Positions 38,976 through 39,985 of a stretch of DNA of 39,985 nt are shown here, piece after piece; the stretch's first letter is position 1; every line of letters begins with the position of its first letter. The translations under genes were made by a program, and so were the position numbers. The stretch covers positions 1-39,985 of the forward strand of contig JADLCF010000250.1 in the NCBI GenBank assembly GCA_020847315.1, in the 5' to 3' direction. This DNA is from Bryobacterales bacterium. Its GTDB lineage: Bacteria > Acidobacteriota > Terriglobia > Bryobacterales > Bryobacteraceae. The notes beneath the pieces were generated by a model. The model was not told the DNA's origin and did not search any database. It saw only the letters and a program-made list of their open reading frames with translations.

Positions 38976-39985
38976 ATGACTATTCAGAAACAGACCAAGC
39001 TCTTGAACCGGGGCGGCATTGTGGTGGTCGTCCTGTTTGCGCTCGCCATCGGCGCGCTATTCCAGAATCAGCGCAAATGGGAACAAAGCTCAAACAACCG
39101 GTTTGACGCGCGGGTCCTGTCGACGGAGCTTCGGAAAAGTTCCGATGATTTGACCGCGCTGGTGCGATACTACGTCGCGACGGGAGACGCGGTTCACGAA
39201 AAGGAATACTGGGATATCATTGCCGTGCGCAATGGAGAGAAGCCGCGAGCGGATGGGCGCCGGATTCCATTTCGCCAATTGTTGGATGGCCTTGGCCTGA
39301 CTTCGCAGGAGGTAGAGAAGATCAGGCGGGCTGAGGATCTATCGAATGAGCTTGCCCTGACGGAAGCCCAGGCCATGAACGCGATCAAAGGGCTTTACGA
39401 CGACGGAAGCGGAAGATTCACGAAGCAGGGAGCGCCGGACCGGGATACCGCGCGAGGGTTGGTATACGGAGAGCGCTATAGCGGCACGAAGTCGCAGATC
39501 TCCGCGGCGATTAACGATTTCGAGCGCTTGCTCGACGGCCGCATGGCCGGCGAAGTGGAAAAGTACACTCTGTGGGCAGTCATCCTGATCGCGACGGTTG
39601 CGCTACTCGCGGTCGGCATGGTGGTGATGATGTTGTTGTTCATTCGCACGTTCAGCGGGGTCGTGCGGCAAGCCGTGGTTCAGTTGCACGCGGCAAGTGA
39701 GCAGATGGTCTCTGCCGCGGATAACGTGGCGCAATCGAGCCAGTCTCTCGCGCAAGGAACGACGGAGCAGGCTTCGTCGCTCGAGGAGACGGCTACCTCG
39801 CTTGAACAGATTGAGGAAATGGCCCAGACCAACCTGCGCCGCGTCACTTCGGCCGCGGAACTGATGGAAAAGGCGGATGGAGACGTGACCAAGGGCAGCA
39901 CCTCCCTGGCCGAAATGACGGAATCGATGGAGCGCATTGAGGGCGAGAGCGACAAGATTGCCCAGATCATCAAGGTGATTGACGG
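38976..39985 (+). CDS. Methyl-accepting chemotaxis protein, 3' end outside the window
   Basis: ATG 38976 opens a frame that stays open to the window edge (336 codons). The first helix is RGGIVVVVLFALAIGALF; a ligand-binding region of ~180 residues follows (TELRKSSDDLTALVRYYVATG, WDIIAVRNGEKPRADGRR); the second helix is LWAVILIATVALLAVGMVVMM with basic flank. After it comes the cytoplasmic signalling start: QLHAASEQMVSAADNVAQSSQSLAQGTTEQASSLEETATSLEQIEEM, the methylation-helix pattern of MCPs. No HAMP domain is evident between helix 2 and this stretch. It senses an unknown stimulus and controls CheA. Transcription is probably from the sigma-28 promoter upstream. Confidence 0.93.
   Translation, partial: MTIQKQTKLLNRGGIVVVVLFALAIGALFQNQRKWEQSSNNRFDARVLSTELRKSSDDLTALVRYYVATGDAVHEKEYWDIIAVRNGEKPRADGRRIPFRQLLDGLGLTSQEVEKIRRAEDLSNELALTEAQAMNAIKGLYDDGSGRFTKQGAPDRDTARGLVYGERYSGTKSQISAAINDFERLLDGRMAGEVEKYTLWAVILIATVALLAVGMVVMMLLFIRTFSGVVRQAVVQLHAASEQMVSAADNVAQSSQSLAQGTTEQASSLEETATSLEQIEEMAQTNLRRVTSAAELMEKADGDVTKGSTSLAEMTESMERIEGESDKIAQIIKVID

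Overview
The window looks like the chromosome of an Acidobacteriota member, most likely a relative of Solibacter/Bryobacter. This is inferred, not proven: GC is high with strongly GC-biased third positions, a YpdA-type bacillithiol-disulfide reductase follows alaS, dnaK-dnaJ-hspR lie in that order, sialidase-like secreted proteins and a 'STGPRT-EGK-S-NA-KHG' protein are present, and GC-rich repeats are scattered between genes. No rRNA, tRNA or CRISPR array was seen.

Layout. 1-3628 (+): the 3' part of alaS, translationally coupled to a ypdA-like reductase. 3632-12062 (-): a tight run read from right to left as lysS, a LolC/E-type permease, a GT39 membrane glycosyltransferase, a GT4 glycosyltransferase, a small unknown protein and a large GT2 protein; several junctions overlap by 4 bp, so this is probably one operon combining housekeeping and surface-glycan genes. 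12103-12861 (+): a divergent Alg5/Dpm1-like GT2 that shares a palindromic -10 box with lysS. 13076-14380 (-): an MFS transporter flanked by copies of an interspersed repeat.

About 14.4-21.6 kb is an accessory, repeat-rich patch. It holds a transposase tail, an internally deleted IS110-type transposase inside 12-bp inverted repeats, a gene broken by two compensating frameshifts that ends in an excisionase-like helix-turn-helix, a secreted protein with a calcium-loop-like DxDxDG motif, a small Pro/Gln-rich membrane protein enclosed by a ~105-bp inverted repeat, REP-like hairpins, an acidobacterial STGPRT-family protein and a MazEF-like toxin-antitoxin pair with a palindromic operator candidate.

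21.6-31.1 kb: an aldo/keto reductase faces two exported sialidase-like (BNR/Asp-box) proteins; then come a DUF3825 protein, a ~1 kb stretch with no convincing gene, a DksA/TraR zinc-finger protein, a DUF4126 membrane protein with an extra C-terminal domain, an enoyl-CoA hydratase-like protein, a class IV aminotransferase and an unknown protein. 31.1-34.5 kb (-): glcF and glcE of glycolate oxidase (no glcD nearby) and a ModA-like lipoprotein. 34.7-38.4 kb (+): the chaperone cluster dnaK, dnaJ, hspR. 38.5-38.8 kb: a small basic protein and a textbook terminator. From 38976 to the window edge: the start of a methyl-accepting chemotaxis protein behind a good sigma-28 (FliA) promoter match.

The most noteworthy items are the inverted-repeat-bounded Pro/Gln membrane protein cassette, the interspersed repeat families (one of which enters coding sequence as FVSQN-like peptides), the doubly frameshifted HTH gene, the symmetric divergent promoter and the sigma-28 promoter.
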